Source of the DNA: Oreohelix idahoensis
Lineage: Eukaryota > Mollusca > Gastropoda > Stylommatophora > Oreohelicidae
Assembly (NCBI GenBank): GCA_024509875.1
Contig: JAMPIV010015266.1
Location: 1 to 64,000 of the forward strand
Length of the DNA: 64,000 nucleotides
Direction of reading: 5' to 3'
Below, piece by piece: positions 11,073-23,466 of this stretch; positions within the stretch are counted from its first letter, which is position 1, and every line of letters starts with the position of its first letter. Below the pieces are notes generated by a model. The model ran no database searches and was not told the DNA's origin. It worked only from the letters and a program-made list of their open reading frames with translations. The position numbers and the translations under genes are program-made.

Positions 11073-14000
11073 ATTAACTGCACTTCTTGTCCTAATTATA
11101 ACCCATCAAGGGTTGAACGGCATATTTTTCTTCCCAAAAAAAAAAAAAAAAAAAAAGCTTGGGCTCTCGCCCTTCGGGCCAATGCCATGTAGTGGTAGCA
11201 ACAGGTGCTCGCAAGTTCTTCGCTCCATACAGGGTGTCCCATTTATCTGGCGATCTCTACAGAAAACATATTTTTCTAATGCAATGAGTTATTTTATTCA
11301 GAGGGTAGGTGTACTGAGAACAAACAATAGTCGGTCTAATCAGATTTACACTGTCGGACATCAGAAGGGATTTCAAGCATTAGCTCATTTTTATGTTTTT
11401 TTATGTTAATATGGTTTAGTTTTCTCTCCAACTCCTTCCAACTTCCCATGGCCTGTCTCAAACCCGTGCTAAGGAGAGGAGGGGTTCCGACTGGAACTGA
11501 GCAGCTTTGCCACTCTGAATTTTGAAAGTAAAAAACCTAGATATCGGCGACTTGGGATAATTTGTGCTATTTGTGGGCTACTTTGGACAACTTTGGGCGA
11601 AATCTAGGTGGCGTTCTTCAACTGAAGGAAAATAACACCTAGTCGGGACTTAAAAAAAAAAAAAACCTTGATATAAGTAAATCAACCCAAGAGTGGCAAC
11701 GCTGGACCTGAGTGATTTACACGTCTAAGAAAGTAGCGGGTGAAAACGTGAATCAGACGGCATGCATGGAGGCTGTAATTAGGCATCTCCTCCCTCGTGC
11801 AAAGGCACAGCCGGCCAATCACCTGTAATTGGGAAATATGCACTAATTGACAATTTCAGTTTACTCTACGATTCTGCACTGCACAAAATTATTATTGTAA
11901 ATGCTAATTTCTTTCTTAAGCATACGATAACTGAAGCAACAAAGAAACAAACAATGAGAAATCAATCACCGAAAGTAAGCAAAAGGTCATTCAAGTGAGG
12001 GATGTTGCCCAGTAGAGGGCAGAAAATTGAAAGTAACCACTACCTGATGACGAGAAATATAACGACCAGTGCCTTAGCACTGTCCGTCATCAAGCAAGAA
12101 CCAAACAACGAGAACTAAGGCCTAAAAGCTGAGAGCCAGAAGCAATGGCGTACTTAAAGCATTTGACATCCGGGGCTGATCCAACCTTTGGCACACCCTC
12201 CCTATAAAGAAACACACTTGCAAGCATATTTTTAACAGTAAGTACTACAAAGATTAACACTAGGGTGTAGAATAGACAGTAAAGAAAAGAACAAGTTCCC
12301 ACTAAAATGCTATCCAGTAAAAAAAATAAACAATAGTTTTAAAAAAAAAGAAGTTTGCAGGTACAATGTTTCCTGTAACAAAAGAAAATATTTCACTCTC
12401 TCTCTTTCTCTGTTATACGTGGCCACTCATTCGCTCCTTACCTAATCTGGTGAAACGATTTTTTGGAAGAATAATCCATGAATGTGCATATAAAGTCCAG
12501 TAGTTGGTATTATCCGAATCGGGCCCCAGTTCCTTCGATAATAATTAAATTTTACACGGGGAACGCCTAATTTGGTGGTAGATTTCTGGATACACAATTG
12601 ACACCTAGAACAGTTAATGCCGGAACTATCTGAGATATGGCACTCCCAGTAAACAGCAGGGAAAACATATGATTGATAAAACTGTTAATATTAAGATGAT
12701 GATGATACTCCTATCGGCTTGCTCTGGGGTGAGTACCGATTATGAAACAGTGTATAATCCTGGATAAAATCCACTTGGGTAAACGACTGTCAGAAGTTGG
12801 GAAAAATGTTACGTATATTGCCACAGCGGGCTGATAAAACTGAATGGAAAAATCTGGGTATTTTGTAAGTCCCGTTACTCAAATTTACAGTTAAAAAATG
12901 TTAGCGTCTCGCCCTGGCAATTCCTGTTCACACCGGTACGGGGACGAACGCCAAGGAAAACGACAACTATTATTCCTTCAGTAACTGAGGAAAAGACCAC
13001 AATAGAAAACCGCTAGCCTCTGGGTTTTGATCAAGCAATGTATTAGGAAGAAAACAAAACATTTCTAAAATGACAAATCCTAGGCTATCAAGTGTAAGGT
13101 ATGATCTCTTATCCTCTCCGTCACCTAATTAAATTAAAAGGCACACGGTATCTTAAGCCTGTACTATCACGCGTCGCTTACCGAGTACGGGTTTGGTAAA
13201 AGCATGCCGCCTTTCCCCCTCCGACCCGGTAAAACACTCAGCGCACAATGTAAGTTATAATTTAATTATGACTACGCTCCCTTAACAAATATCGCCTGTC
13301 ATTACTAGCTAGTTGATTGTCGGCGTCTATCGTTTTTACACATGATATTAAATGCTAGTCACTATATAATTACACACAATGAAAATATAATGCGCATTCT
13401 ACTCTGTCACTTTATCCGTCACTCCTAGCATTATTTAAGTCAGCTAAACCGTATCTTTTGGTGAAAAAAATAAATGGTTGATGGATTTTTCATTACTGAA
13501 CCACTGGTAAGAAAATATCTACGCGTTGATTATTTCATTCGTCTTAAACGCTACGGAATTAGCAGTGAATAAAATTGGTAAAACTTGTATCACATTTAAT
13601 ATTTAAGCACAACTTATATTATTACCAGAAAAACAGAATAGTCCCCACGAAGGCTATTAATGCACTATTTCACATAGGTTCTTTCGTACGCGTTCAGACT
13701 ATCCACAATTTCTTGAGAGACTTGATAACTGACTGGGAGAGAAGGCAGTTTATATACAGATTTAGGGTAAAATATCTAAAAGATGTGAAAATTCACACCC
13801 TGGACGTATCAGGGAAAATCAACGAGCTTGGCTTCTGAGATAAATGATTCTACGGTTCGCTCACTCGCGATGCCGAAACGAAATCAGAAAGCATCCCATG
13901 CGAACGGGCCTTCTTAGATTATCTCCCCCTGCCGTAGATCAAATACCTAAGTCCCCTGAAAATGTCAGACATCAAAAGTGATCGGGACCCATTATTATCG

Positions 14001-14183
14001 CCCTTGAATTGATCAAACAAACAAACCGTTTATTTCTTCGTGCGTCTGTCTAATTGCCGATAATTGGCAAATCAGCTCGCGTGAGAAACTCAGGTAAGCG
14101 AACGTGATTCGCTCCCTTGGTAGACTGCCGGATGCGAAAATTGGTAAAAATTCATCAGCGCATGTAAACAGGAAGATATGCGT
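11073..14183. other. 3.1 kb without a recognised gene
   Basis: Contains an A21 run at about 11137-11157 followed by the palindrome-like GGGCTCTCGCCCTTCGGGCC. A hAT-like terminal motif CAATGGCGTAC lies at 12143, and an 87-codon open frame at 13575-13838 (+) matches no family I know. That frame is basic and hydrophobic with no domain signature and could be chance in AT-rich DNA. I see no exon with convincing splice sites. Confidence 0.4.
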
Positions 14184-14235
14184 GGCTTTAAAATATTTCT
14201 TCTTCTTCTTCTTTCGTTCGCTTGAACTATATTGT

Positions 14236-16029
14236 CTATATCTGCAATGTTGTTTCTTGTATAAACTTCACTGTCTTTTGTAGTTCATACAGAGGTCCAT
14301 ATAGTTTTGCTTCCAGTGTTGTTTCTCTGGGCCAGTGGGTTTGCCTCAATATATCATATTCGGGGCAATCTTGAAGTACGTGCTCCGCAGTCTGGGGTGC
14401 CTGTCCAGATGTACACATGGCTGAATTGCCAATCTTGAATTTTGTATACATGTGGCTGCGGAGGCGGTTGTGTCCTGTTCTGAGGCGCAGAATGACTATT
14501 TGTTCTGATCTGTTCATAGCTTGGTAGTCATCCTGCGTTGGTGTTGGTGGCTTTCTGATAGATTTGATCATCTTTTTCTTCTGATGGTATGTAACTGGTA
14601 CATCCGGTTGCTCGTCTGCAGCATCTTCTTTAGCCAGTCCATCTGCTCTCTCGTTTCCTGGTATTCCACAATGAGACGGTATCCACTGCATGGTGACCCT
14701 GCGCTGGTTGCACAGTTCAGAAAGTAGGGCTTGTATGCCTGGCAATTTTCTGGACTGAAGTGCTTGGAGTGCTGATCTTGCATCTGTCAGGAATACTACA
14801 GGCTGTGGACCGAGATTGGTGTTCAATAGTTTCTCAGTTGCCACCTTGATTGCCTGGACTTCTGCATCATAGTTGTTACAGAATTTGCCCATTGGTACTC
14901 TGACAGTATCCCTAGTGTTGTTTGGGTATTCTATGTACACTCCTGCTCCTCCATTCTTTACTGCATTCTGTGCTGACCCATCCGTGTATACTCGGACCCA
15001 GAGGTCCTGTGGGTATTCATCATCCAGGAAACTGAGAGTGACTGTCCTACGTTGCACGCTGTTCTGTTCATGCCTGTCGAATATTCCTTTCACTTTTGTG
15101 TGGATGTGTACTGGTAGCCCATGCTCCTCTCTCCAAGGGGTTTGTTCTGGCACAGACTTTAGGGGCTGTTAACTTCAGGCAGGTCTGAGGTTTGTCTACG
15201 AAATCGTTTGGCCTGGTGGATAAAGCTGCTTCTTTTCAGTCGCCCCATTGCTAGGTTTTGGAATCTGTCCTTCATTGGATGGCTCGGCATACAGAGGAAC
15301 TTTTCTGCCTGTGTTAGCACTTTCGTGTCTCTGCGTTCTCTCAGTGCTTGTATCCTCCCCATTTTCTCCATCTTCACTATAGGCGTTGATTTCATTGCCC
15401 CCGTGATGACCCTAAGCGCCTGGTTTTGCACCTTATCTAGCTCTTGTAATGTGGTGTTTGATGCTGGGCACCACGCAGCTGACCCATATTCCAGGTGTGG
15501 TCGTATGCCCTGCTGGTAAACTTTACTAAGTATTTTCCCGCTGGCTCCCCATGTGGTTCCACTTAGTTTTCTCAGGATGGCTAACCTCCTCCTGGCCTTT
15601 GTTGCTTCTTTGTTGATGTGCTGCTTCCATGTCAGCCTATCATCGAATGTAACTCCGAGATAGGTGGGTTGTTTATCTTCTCTCAGGAGCTCTTCGTTTA
15701 TCTTGATGACACCAGCTTTTTGTTTGGGAGAGAGGGTGAAGAGCGTAGTGCTGCACTTGTCTGTATTGATGCTGATACACCATCTATTTGCCCATGAGGT
15801 TAAGGCATCTATAGCTCTTTGTAGCAGTTTGGTGGCCACTGTTGCATGCTCATCTGTGCACCATATTACCAGGTCATCAACGTACATTGCCACTTTCATT
15901 CCATGTGGTAGTTCAGCAAGCAGATCGTTGATGTAGACTAGGAAAAGTGTGGGGGACAGAACCCCTCCCTGAGGGACGCCATGACGCAGTAGAATTTTCT
16001 TACTCTTGAGGCCATCTAGTTGTACTCGG
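14236..16029 (-). pseudogene. Family C LINE: C-terminal RT, RNase H and terminal motif
   Basis: Continues the interrupted frame: LLRHGVPQGGVLSPTLF, AMYVDDLVIWC (YVDD box), thumb region YLGVTFDDRLTWKQH, then the family block HPMKDRFQNLAMGRLKRSSF. A one-base shift near 15160 changes frame into the RNase H domain: VYTDGSAQNAVKNGGAG, AEVQAIKVATE, LTDARSALQAL, WIPSHCGIPGNERADGLAKE, with the four acidic catalytic residues present. The protein ends in HNRLRSHMYTKFKIG, TAEHVLQDCPEYD. The usual C-x2-C before EHVL reads CTSGQ here, so one Cys is lost. Confidence 0.88.
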
Positions 16030-17267
16030 TGTAAAGATCTGATGTTTATTCTTTATCATTATAATATTAGCACTGACTGACTGGTCTTAGAGATTGATTA
16101 AATGGTGATGGGTGTTTCTTTAATGGTTACACTGTTCATACGCCCACACAGAGCAGAACAGTTTCTTATATCACGCGAATGTCAAAATATCAAATTCTGA
16201 AAGACTAAACATACCACTGCTTCACACGAGATCCTGCTATTAAATTCATTCTGTTTGTTGACCTAGATTTCCACCACCCAGGCTATTTACGCGAATACGT
16301 AGGTGTAAGCTCCTTCTAAACTGAAAACCACCACTGTTACTATTTGTTAGTGGTTGTGTGAGTGAGTGGCGTACCGTGTTAGGAAAGGTTGATTGAGTGC
16401 GTGCGTGCTGGAACAATCACTCACAACACAGGTACGCACGTAGAAGTCATAGATGGTTATAAACGGCTGGTGTAAGTTAATGATCGTTTATTTTGCCAGT
16501 ATGGGGATACAACTATGTTTGAAGTTACTACTGATACGTCTGTTATTGGTCAACCATTAATAATTACTCATTTAATAGTTTAATGTATGTGTGGATCCTC
16601 TCAATGATAACGATGGCCTCTCAAATATCATATAGATCCGGTTAGCCAACGGACATCATCCTCGCCGTGCTAACTACATCAATGGTGAATACTTTCAGCA
16701 ATTTCTCGCAAGACTGCACTCCCTGGCAATCTGCAGTAATCTCGCCTTCACTCATCTTGACATTTATATATTCAAACAAATGTCCTGGATCCTTACCTCA
16801 TCAAAAATACTCACAAACACAATTCTCCAATAAATTCAGAAATTATAGGCCTACACAAATAATATGGCCTTTATAACTTTTGCACTGCGCAGGCATTCTC
16901 AAAACACACACTGTAGAACCGACCTCTCCCGTCGGTACCCAAAAACAAATTGTAATTAGTTCACACACTAGACCCGCCAAAAAAGACACGAGACTCGGTT
17001 GTTTAAAAAACACAACTCAGTCTCGATAATTGCATGGGCTAGTCACACGAGCTTACTCACAGCTCAAGACAGTTCAGAGAAAAAAACATCTCCGCGATTT
17101 GAACTGACCAGTGTTCGCCACTTGGAAACTTCTCGATCACACGAGGGAATTCCCCTAATACATTTTTAACTTAACATCAGCTTCACCAAGCAACATAACC
17201 CGTAATCGAATCTATTTGCTTAACATTTACAAGATCACCTCCCCTTGCTAATATTTACTCTGTAACA
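16030..17267 (-). repeat. LTR element 1, 3' LTR
   Basis: 1238 bp, TGTTACAG...CTTTACA in element orientation. Nearly identical to the 5' LTR except over the last 90 bases in element direction (16030-16095), where the two copies differ by an insertion and rearrangement. Isolated differences elsewhere include 16290 region A/G and C/T and three changes near 16945-16960. Confidence 0.9.
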
Positions 17268-19713
17268 GTTGCCACACCGCCCGGGAAAAAAATGATTTAT
17301 CATTTTTTTGAAAATTTAAGTGTCAAAAATTTTGAGATAAATGAAATTATATTATATAGCCACCAAAAAATGTATCTATCCAAAAAATGTACCTATCAAA
17401 AAATGTACATCCACCCGAAATATCAGCAATAAATGTAATATTACAACTAAAACATCAAACATAATCAATCAAATATCCCAATGAATGTTACCGATGTAAA
17501 TTACAACAAAAGCATCAATCATAATACAAGCATACCAAAATTAATCTTAATAGAACACTAAGCTAAGTACATTTAGTACAAGTAACAACCAATAGAAAGT
17601 GAAAGAACAAGATCAAACAACAGAAGAATGATCTGTAGTAAAGAAAAGTAAGACATCAGAAAATGAGAAACAATTAACAATAGCACAAGATAACCAATAA
17701 GAACAACAATTTCATGTACAATAAATACAAATTTACCAAAATACTAGTTACATTATACTAAGTTATATAATTAACTCAAGATTACAACGAATGAAAGTAT
17801 AAGTATTGAAAGAAGAAGAAGTATACAAGTAGAACGAAAGAAACGAAGATGTGGTACAGAAATATAAACAAGATATGAACACATATCGGAAAGACAACAA
17901 AAGATAGAATGAAATGAAGAATAATCATTAAAGACGAATGGAAAGCAAAGATACGAACGCATAGAAAGTCAATGACAATACATACTAATAAATGTTTAGA
18001 TCAAACAATATCTTCCAAAAAATTAAATACAAACATGATTACAAGGGACAAAACAAAATGTCAAAGTATATCCATACTAACAGCACGAAACGAATAATTC
18101 ATAACTAACCAAAGTCTAATAAGTAATTTAACTAAGTTACAAAAATTATACTTAATTGAAATAAATTATAAACCTTACACAAACAAATAATAGCATTTGC
18201 GATAACTAAGTTTTGACCTAACGCAAAATCAACCGCTAAATAATAAAAAATACATCATACTATCAAATAAGACAAACTTCCAAAGAAGTAATATCTCTTT
18301 CAATCATAGGGCACACAAAAATAATTTACAATGCCAAAAAACAATTTTTTTCCCAAAAATAAGCATACAAAATATTTCATAACGATAAGTTATCAAAAAA
18401 TCAAATTATTATTTAAGTAATTCTAAGTCATAACTAATAAACTAACAATGAAATTAACTTTTAACACAATGAGAGAAGCATAAAATATCTTATCTCTAGA
18501 CAAACACTTAAATCAAAACATGTAAGTTTTTTTTTCAAAAAATACATCACCAAAAAACACCTAAGAAAAATACGATGTCATCTGTATATCAACTTACCAA
18601 CATACAAACATAACATAATATTACAACAATTTGTCCATCTTTAAACAAACAAAAGTATCAGATGTGTCTATCAATTTTTACAAAAAAAGTTCAATTTAAT
18701 TTATAAGTTAATTCTGATTAACAATAGCGTTGAGCTTCAGTGTTATTTAACTATAAATTTATATCTTACTCAGTCTAGTATAAATCTAAAATTTAATGGA
18801 ACAATAGGATATGAAAGAAATCCTATAAAAATATCTTCAAAGTTTTTATAAAAAATATTTATCAAAAATATTTATCAAATTAATTTGTTGCAAAAATGTT
18901 AAAAAAAATCTTATTATTTAAATTCTAGGTACTATGTTCTAAAAGGTCAATGTTTCTAACAATTCAAATACACAATTATTTCTGATACTGCAAGATAATT
19001 CTATAAAATCATATTACACAACATAACAATAAATTTATATAATTATCCTAACAATTACAGCTACAATCCGAAAAATATACAGAAAAAATGAGCACAGGTT
19101 TGACACCGCTCACTGCATTTATCAAAAATTACCCACAAATTATTACCAACACATATGTTACACACAATCAAAACAGAATAATATACAATTGCATAAAAAA
19201 TTGGACTGGTACATTCGAAACAGTCATATATGTTCCACAAAAAATATATATTTAGCAATCAAATGATGCGTCAAAATGAACATCATAATGTTTCAAAGAA
19301 ATTACCAATATTTTAATACAGCATCATATGATATATTATACACAGAATACAATAACATGTACTATTCTAAAAAATAAATCAGCTGTAAAAAAATATTCCC
19401 GTCAATCCGTCATTAATTCTTGATCCTTCAAAAAGTGACTCGTCAGATGTATAGCGAGACGCTAATAGGTTCTGCTTGATAAATAATCCACATTCTTCAC
19501 GAATAATGTCAACAAGTGCGCCAGCTCATCATAACGTCGCACGCTACGAGACAATACAAATGAAAATTTCTATTAATCATCTGTTAGATCTAATAAGGAA
19601 AAACGGAAAATCAACATTCACGTTTACCTTTCCCTTGAGGTGCGGTAAAGTCTTGGCCCCTTTTCACACACCTCAACAAGTCCTCCTTAAACGATGTAAA
19701 CATCACAGAAGGC
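17268..19713 (-). other. AT-rich non-coding 3' part of LTR element 1
   Basis: About 2.4 kb of very AT-rich DNA without meaningful frames in either direction. A short imperfect repeat of CAAAAAATGTA/C lies at about 17365-17410. The end next to the 3' LTR (17268-17290) is the candidate polypurine tract. In an autonomous element this region would hold pol, and no remnant of pol is visible. Confidence 0.6.
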
Positions 19714-21456
19714 TTAACGATCACTTGACCGTAACGAAAGTTCATCCTTGTTGTAGCCTGAAAAAAAATTACTACGTTCACAAGAACGAGATGACCTTTC
19801 GACACCACTAGTGTGACAATCAATAGTGTTATTACTTTGCTTGTAAACAACCTTGCTCTCATGTGGAGTACAGCTAACCTTGTTACAATTTCTATAATTG
19901 CTGTTAAGAACATTGTTATTTGTTCTATTGACACAGTTGTACTGTTTTACATTCCAGTTAGCATAATTACAATTAGCATTTCCTCTTGGATAAAAATATT
20001 TACCAGATAGAAATGGCTTTTTATCAACAAATTTATTACCAGATTGACAAACCTTCACATAATTATTTCCATTATAATTTCTAATACTCTTAGAATCACG
20101 ATGTTGTGATCTGTCAAATTGTTTCTTGTTTTTAGGCAAAGAAACATTACTATATGAAGAAATCCCTTGGTACATTTTAACCTCAGGGTTATATCTCCTA
20201 TCAAAAGTATTTTTTTCCTTGTTTGTGGCAGTGTGTTTAAGAACTGGGTCACACTGACTTGACTGGGTGTGACCGAAAGATTTAACCATATCTTTATTGT
20301 TTTTCACAAAATATGTTTCCTTCCTGGAATAAGGAGTGCTATTTTTCTTCCCTGCTATCAAGCCATCAGGGTTCCCACTTAATACCTTGTTTGTTTTTAA
20401 TAACTTGCATTGAAATTTATTATTAATTCTTTTGTTATCTACAGGGTTATCTAATACTGTAGATTTTCCTTTGCTAGCTTGCCGCCAGGAACCAATATCG
20501 CAAGAATTATCGGCATTGCGTTGAAAGTTATATTTCCCTTGGAAAGATTTCTGTCCATTATTCTTGCCTTTAGAATCTGCTTTATGTCTTTCACTGTCAA
20601 CACTGACAGAAGACCACCTTTTTTTCTTTAAGAGAATGTCAAGTAGACCATCCAATCTCACTCTGGCTTCTGAAATTTGAATATCTCTAAGTGAAATATC
20701 TGCACTTAATTTCTTGTTTAACATCTCAACTCTTAAAACCTTGCAGCTTTCCTCTGCTAGCAAATTTTTAATCTTAGCGACCTTCTCTCTCTCAGCTGTT
20801 AATTCTAACAATGTCTCTGTCTCATACTGCTCTTTATTTGCTCTCAACTGAGTCAACTCTAGTTGTAGAGACTGAATCTTAATATCATCATTGTTATTAT
20901 ACATAATCTCATCATTCTTCTTAAGGGGTACAATATTCATGTCCTTAATTTGATCACTGAGAATCATCTTATCATTCATCACCTCATGAAGCATTTCTAT
21001 ATAAGTTTGCTCATGTTCATTACTCTCAATTTTCAATTTCTCATACATCTCTCTCCTTTCTTGAAGTTCCTGAGTTAGATTTCTAACTTCACTATTGTTA
21101 TCCTTAATCTGAGTTTCTAACTCTTTGATTTTACGCAATGCTACACTCAATGCTGTTTGAGTACTAGCAAGTTCTGAGTTTGATTTACCTAAATCAGTTG
21201 TTAGTTTAGATACTTTTTCGTGTAACTCACTTACTTCAGCAGTACATTCTATGAAACTTTCCCTTTGCTCTAGGGTACTCTGTTTTATGTCCAATTGCTT
21301 CTTCTCTTCTAGCATCCTTTTCTTATACCTCTCATCACTTTCATGAATTAGCTTTTCACATATCAATCTATTTATTTCAGACTCAGTCAGCTCACGGTCT
21401 CCAAATCCTAATAGTTCACGGTATTTTTTTTCATCAGCATCTGTATAATAGTCCAT
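19714..21456 (-). CDS. 580-aa coiled-coil protein of LTR element 1 (putative Gag-like)
   Basis: Uninterrupted ATG-to-stop frame, the longest intact ORF in any element here. Residues 1-40 are acidic (DADEKKYRELLGFGD). Residues about 40-275 are rich in heptad-like Leu, Glu and Lys and should form a long coiled coil. The rest (about 280-580) is basic and rich in Asn, Ser and Lys with scattered Cys but no CCHC zinc knuckle, no DSG protease motif and no RT box. Position directly downstream of the 5' LTR and the coil-plus-basic layout fit a structural, nucleic-acid-binding Gag-like protein. That function is inference, since I recognise no named domain. The Gmr1-like element next door also starts with a coil-forming segment and has an Asn-rich nucleocapsid region. 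Confidence 0.7.
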   Translation of the reverse strand: MDYYTDADEKKYRELLGFGDRELTESEINRLICEKLIHESDERYKKRMLEEKKQLDIKQSTLEQRESFIECTAEVSELHEKVSKLTTDLGKSNSELASTQTALSVALRKIKELETQIKDNNSEVRNLTQELQERREMYEKLKIESNEHEQTYIEMLHEVMNDKMILSDQIKDMNIVPLKKNDEIMYNNNDDIKIQSLQLELTQLRANKEQYETETLLELTAEREKVAKIKNLLAEESCKVLRVEMLNKKLSADISLRDIQISEARVRLDGLLDILLKKKRWSSVSVDSERHKADSKGKNNGQKSFQGKYNFQRNADNSCDIGSWRQASKGKSTVLDNPVDNKRINNKFQCKLLKTNKVLSGNPDGLIAGKKNSTPYSRKETYFVKNNKDMVKSFGHTQSSQCDPVLKHTATNKEKNTFDRRYNPEVKMYQGISSYSNVSLPKNKKQFDRSQHRDSKSIRNYNGNNYVKVCQSGNKFVDKKPFLSGKYFYPRGNANCNYANWNVKQYNCVNRTNNNVLNSNYRNCNKVSCTPHESKVVYKQSNNTIDCHTSGVERSSRSCERSNFFSGYNKDELSLRSSDR

Positions 21457-22170
21457 AGTGACTTACTTACTTAGACAACTATATATGTATCAATTAAACT
21501 TTCACCTCCACAAGCCAATTATCTTTTTAAGAAATTGCAATTATTTCTTAATTATTGTACACCAACTTCTGTTATAGTACCTATATATAACATACATTAT
21601 CTATGCATCAACATATTCTTCATCAATCGATATAATTATCGAAACACAATGACAATTATCAACATAATAAGTGATGGATAGTATAGGCAGACTTGCTGAA
21701 ATGCAGAAAAGTGGCACAATCTACACAGAACAAAATCACTTATCTTAATAATACTTCTGTCCCTTTCGCCAACACTCCAGATATCACAAAGTTCTGCAGA
21801 TAAAACCGTTCAAGCGCAGAAAGGTACACAAACTAGATTTTCTTCTCTTCAGGTTCTTGCCAAAGTGTAGAATACGCTCAACACAGCATCAGCCCGTACA
21901 GCATACAGGAAACGCAGCACAGCAACCTCCGTGATTTTTGACTTGAGATAATCTGCAAACGACTCTTCAAAACACTTCACATTTAGTTAAACTTGACTGT
22001 CTACCAAAACTGTCAACTTCCCATTGTAATGTTCTACCGTGTTGGACACAGTTAACCAACTAGGTCGAGGACCATGACACAATGTGAGGATACATAAGCC
22101 ACGCCTACACAAGGCTTTCCTATCACGCGAACTCCGTGGGTTTATTCCGTTAAATAAAATGGCCCACCAC
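21457..22170 (-). other. 5' leader of LTR element 1 with candidate primer-binding site
   Basis: Non-coding leader between the 5' LTR and the ORF start. In element orientation it opens GTGGTGGGCCATTTTA immediately after the LTR. A TGG one base inside the LTR border is where a tRNA CCA end would pair. The Gmr1-like element has ATTGGCGGCACAG at the same place. Confidence 0.45.
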
Positions 22171-23466
22171 TGTAAAGATCTGAAAGTTACCACTGTAAAG
22201 AAGAAATTTTGGGCCAGTGCGTGGAGATAGTGGTGAAGATTCCTTTTAAGTTATTGATGAACTTATTATTACTGATCTGACTGACTTGGAGATTGATTAA
22301 ATGGTGATGGGTGTTTCTTTAATGGTTACACTGTTCATACGCCCACACAGAGCAGAACAGTTTCTTATATCACGCGAATGTCAAAATATCAAATTCTGAA
22401 AGACTAAACATACCACTGCTTCACACGAGATCCTGCTATTAAATTCATTCTGTTTGTTGACCTAGATTTCCGCCACCCAGGCTATTTACGCGAATACGTA
22501 GGTGTAAGCTCCTTCTAAACTGAAAACCACCACTGTTACTATATGTTAGTGGTTGTGTGAGTGAGTGGCGTACCGTGTTAGGAAAGGTTGATTGAGTGCG
22601 TGCGTGCTGGAACAATCACTCACAACACAGGTACGCACGTAGAAGTCATAGATGGTTATAAACGGCTGGTGTAAGTTAATGATCGTTTATTTTGCCAGTA
22701 TGGGGATACAACTATGTTTGAAGTTACTACTGATACGTCTGTTATTGGTCAACCATTAATAATTACTCATTTAATAGTTTAATGTATGTGTGGATCCTCT
22801 CAATGATAACGATGGCCTCTCAAATATCATATAGATCCGGTTAGCCAACGGACATCATCCTCGCCGTGCTAACTACATCAATGGTGAATACTTTCAGCAA
22901 TTTCTCGCAAGACTGCACTCCCTGGCAATCTGCAGTAATCTCGCCTTCACTCATCTTGACATTTATATATTCAAACAAATGTCCTGGATCCTTACCTCAT
23001 CAAAAATACTCACAAACACAATTCTCCAATAAATTCAGAAATTATAGGCCTACACAAATAATATGGCCTTTATAACTTTTGCACTGCGCAGGCATTCTCA
23101 AAACACACACTGTAGAACTGACCTCTCCCGTCGGTACCCAAAAACAGACTGCAATTAGTTCACACACTAGACCCGCCAAAAAAGACACGAGACTCGGTTG
23201 TTTAAAAAACACAACTCAGTCTCGATAATTGCATGGGCTAGTCACACGAGCTTACTCACAGCTCAAGACAGTTCAGAGAAAAAAACATCTCCGCGATTTG
23301 AACTGACCAGTGTTCGCCACTTGGAAACTTCTCGATCACACGAGGGAATTCCCCTAATACATTTTTAACTTAACATCAGCTTCACCAAGCAACATAACCC
23401 GTAATCGAATCTATTTGCTTAACATTTACAAGATCACCTCCCCTTGCTAATATTTACTCTGTAACA
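22171..23466 (-). repeat. LTR element 1, 5' LTR
   Basis: 1296 bp partner of the 3' LTR. The inner boundary is set at TGTAAAGATCTGA (22171), which matches the outer boundary of the other copy. An extra TGTAAAG 23 bases further on shows that this copy carries a small local duplication or insertion. Confidence 0.88.

Larger units (their letters stand above)
16030..23466 (-). mobile_element. LTR element 1: 7.4-kb non-autonomous element with a single ORF
   Basis: Two long direct repeats (16030-17267 and 22171-23466) bounded by TG...CA frame a 4.9-kb internal region, flanked by the 5-bp duplication CTCGG (16025-16029 and 23467-23471). The insertion splits the RT gene of LINE C exactly. The internal region carries one 580-codon ORF (21456-19714) and no protease, RT, RNase H or integrase in any frame. 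The 5' side after the LTR begins GTGGTGGGCCA, a plausible primer-binding site. The 3' side ends GGGCGGTGTGGCAAC, a purine-rich tract. I count only about six base differences across roughly 1.1 kb of aligned LTR, so the insertion is young. By structure it is a LARD-like non-autonomous LTR retrotransposon. Confidence 0.88.

Noticed and set aside
11211..11245. Mariner-like terminal sequence (TACAGGGTGTCCCATTTA)
   Set aside because: Resembles some DNA transposon ends, but no inverted partner, TA duplication or transposase was found nearby.
13575..13838. Possible small host gene of 87 codons
   Set aside because: ATG-to-stop frame in AT-rich DNA with no recognisable domain, no splice context and no neighbouring gene evidence; kept only as a note.
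17771..19258. Short frames in the AT-rich 3' half of LTR element 1 as pol remnants
   Set aside because: Translations are low-complexity Ser/Phe/Tyr-rich peptides with none of the RT, RNase H or integrase motifs in any frame.
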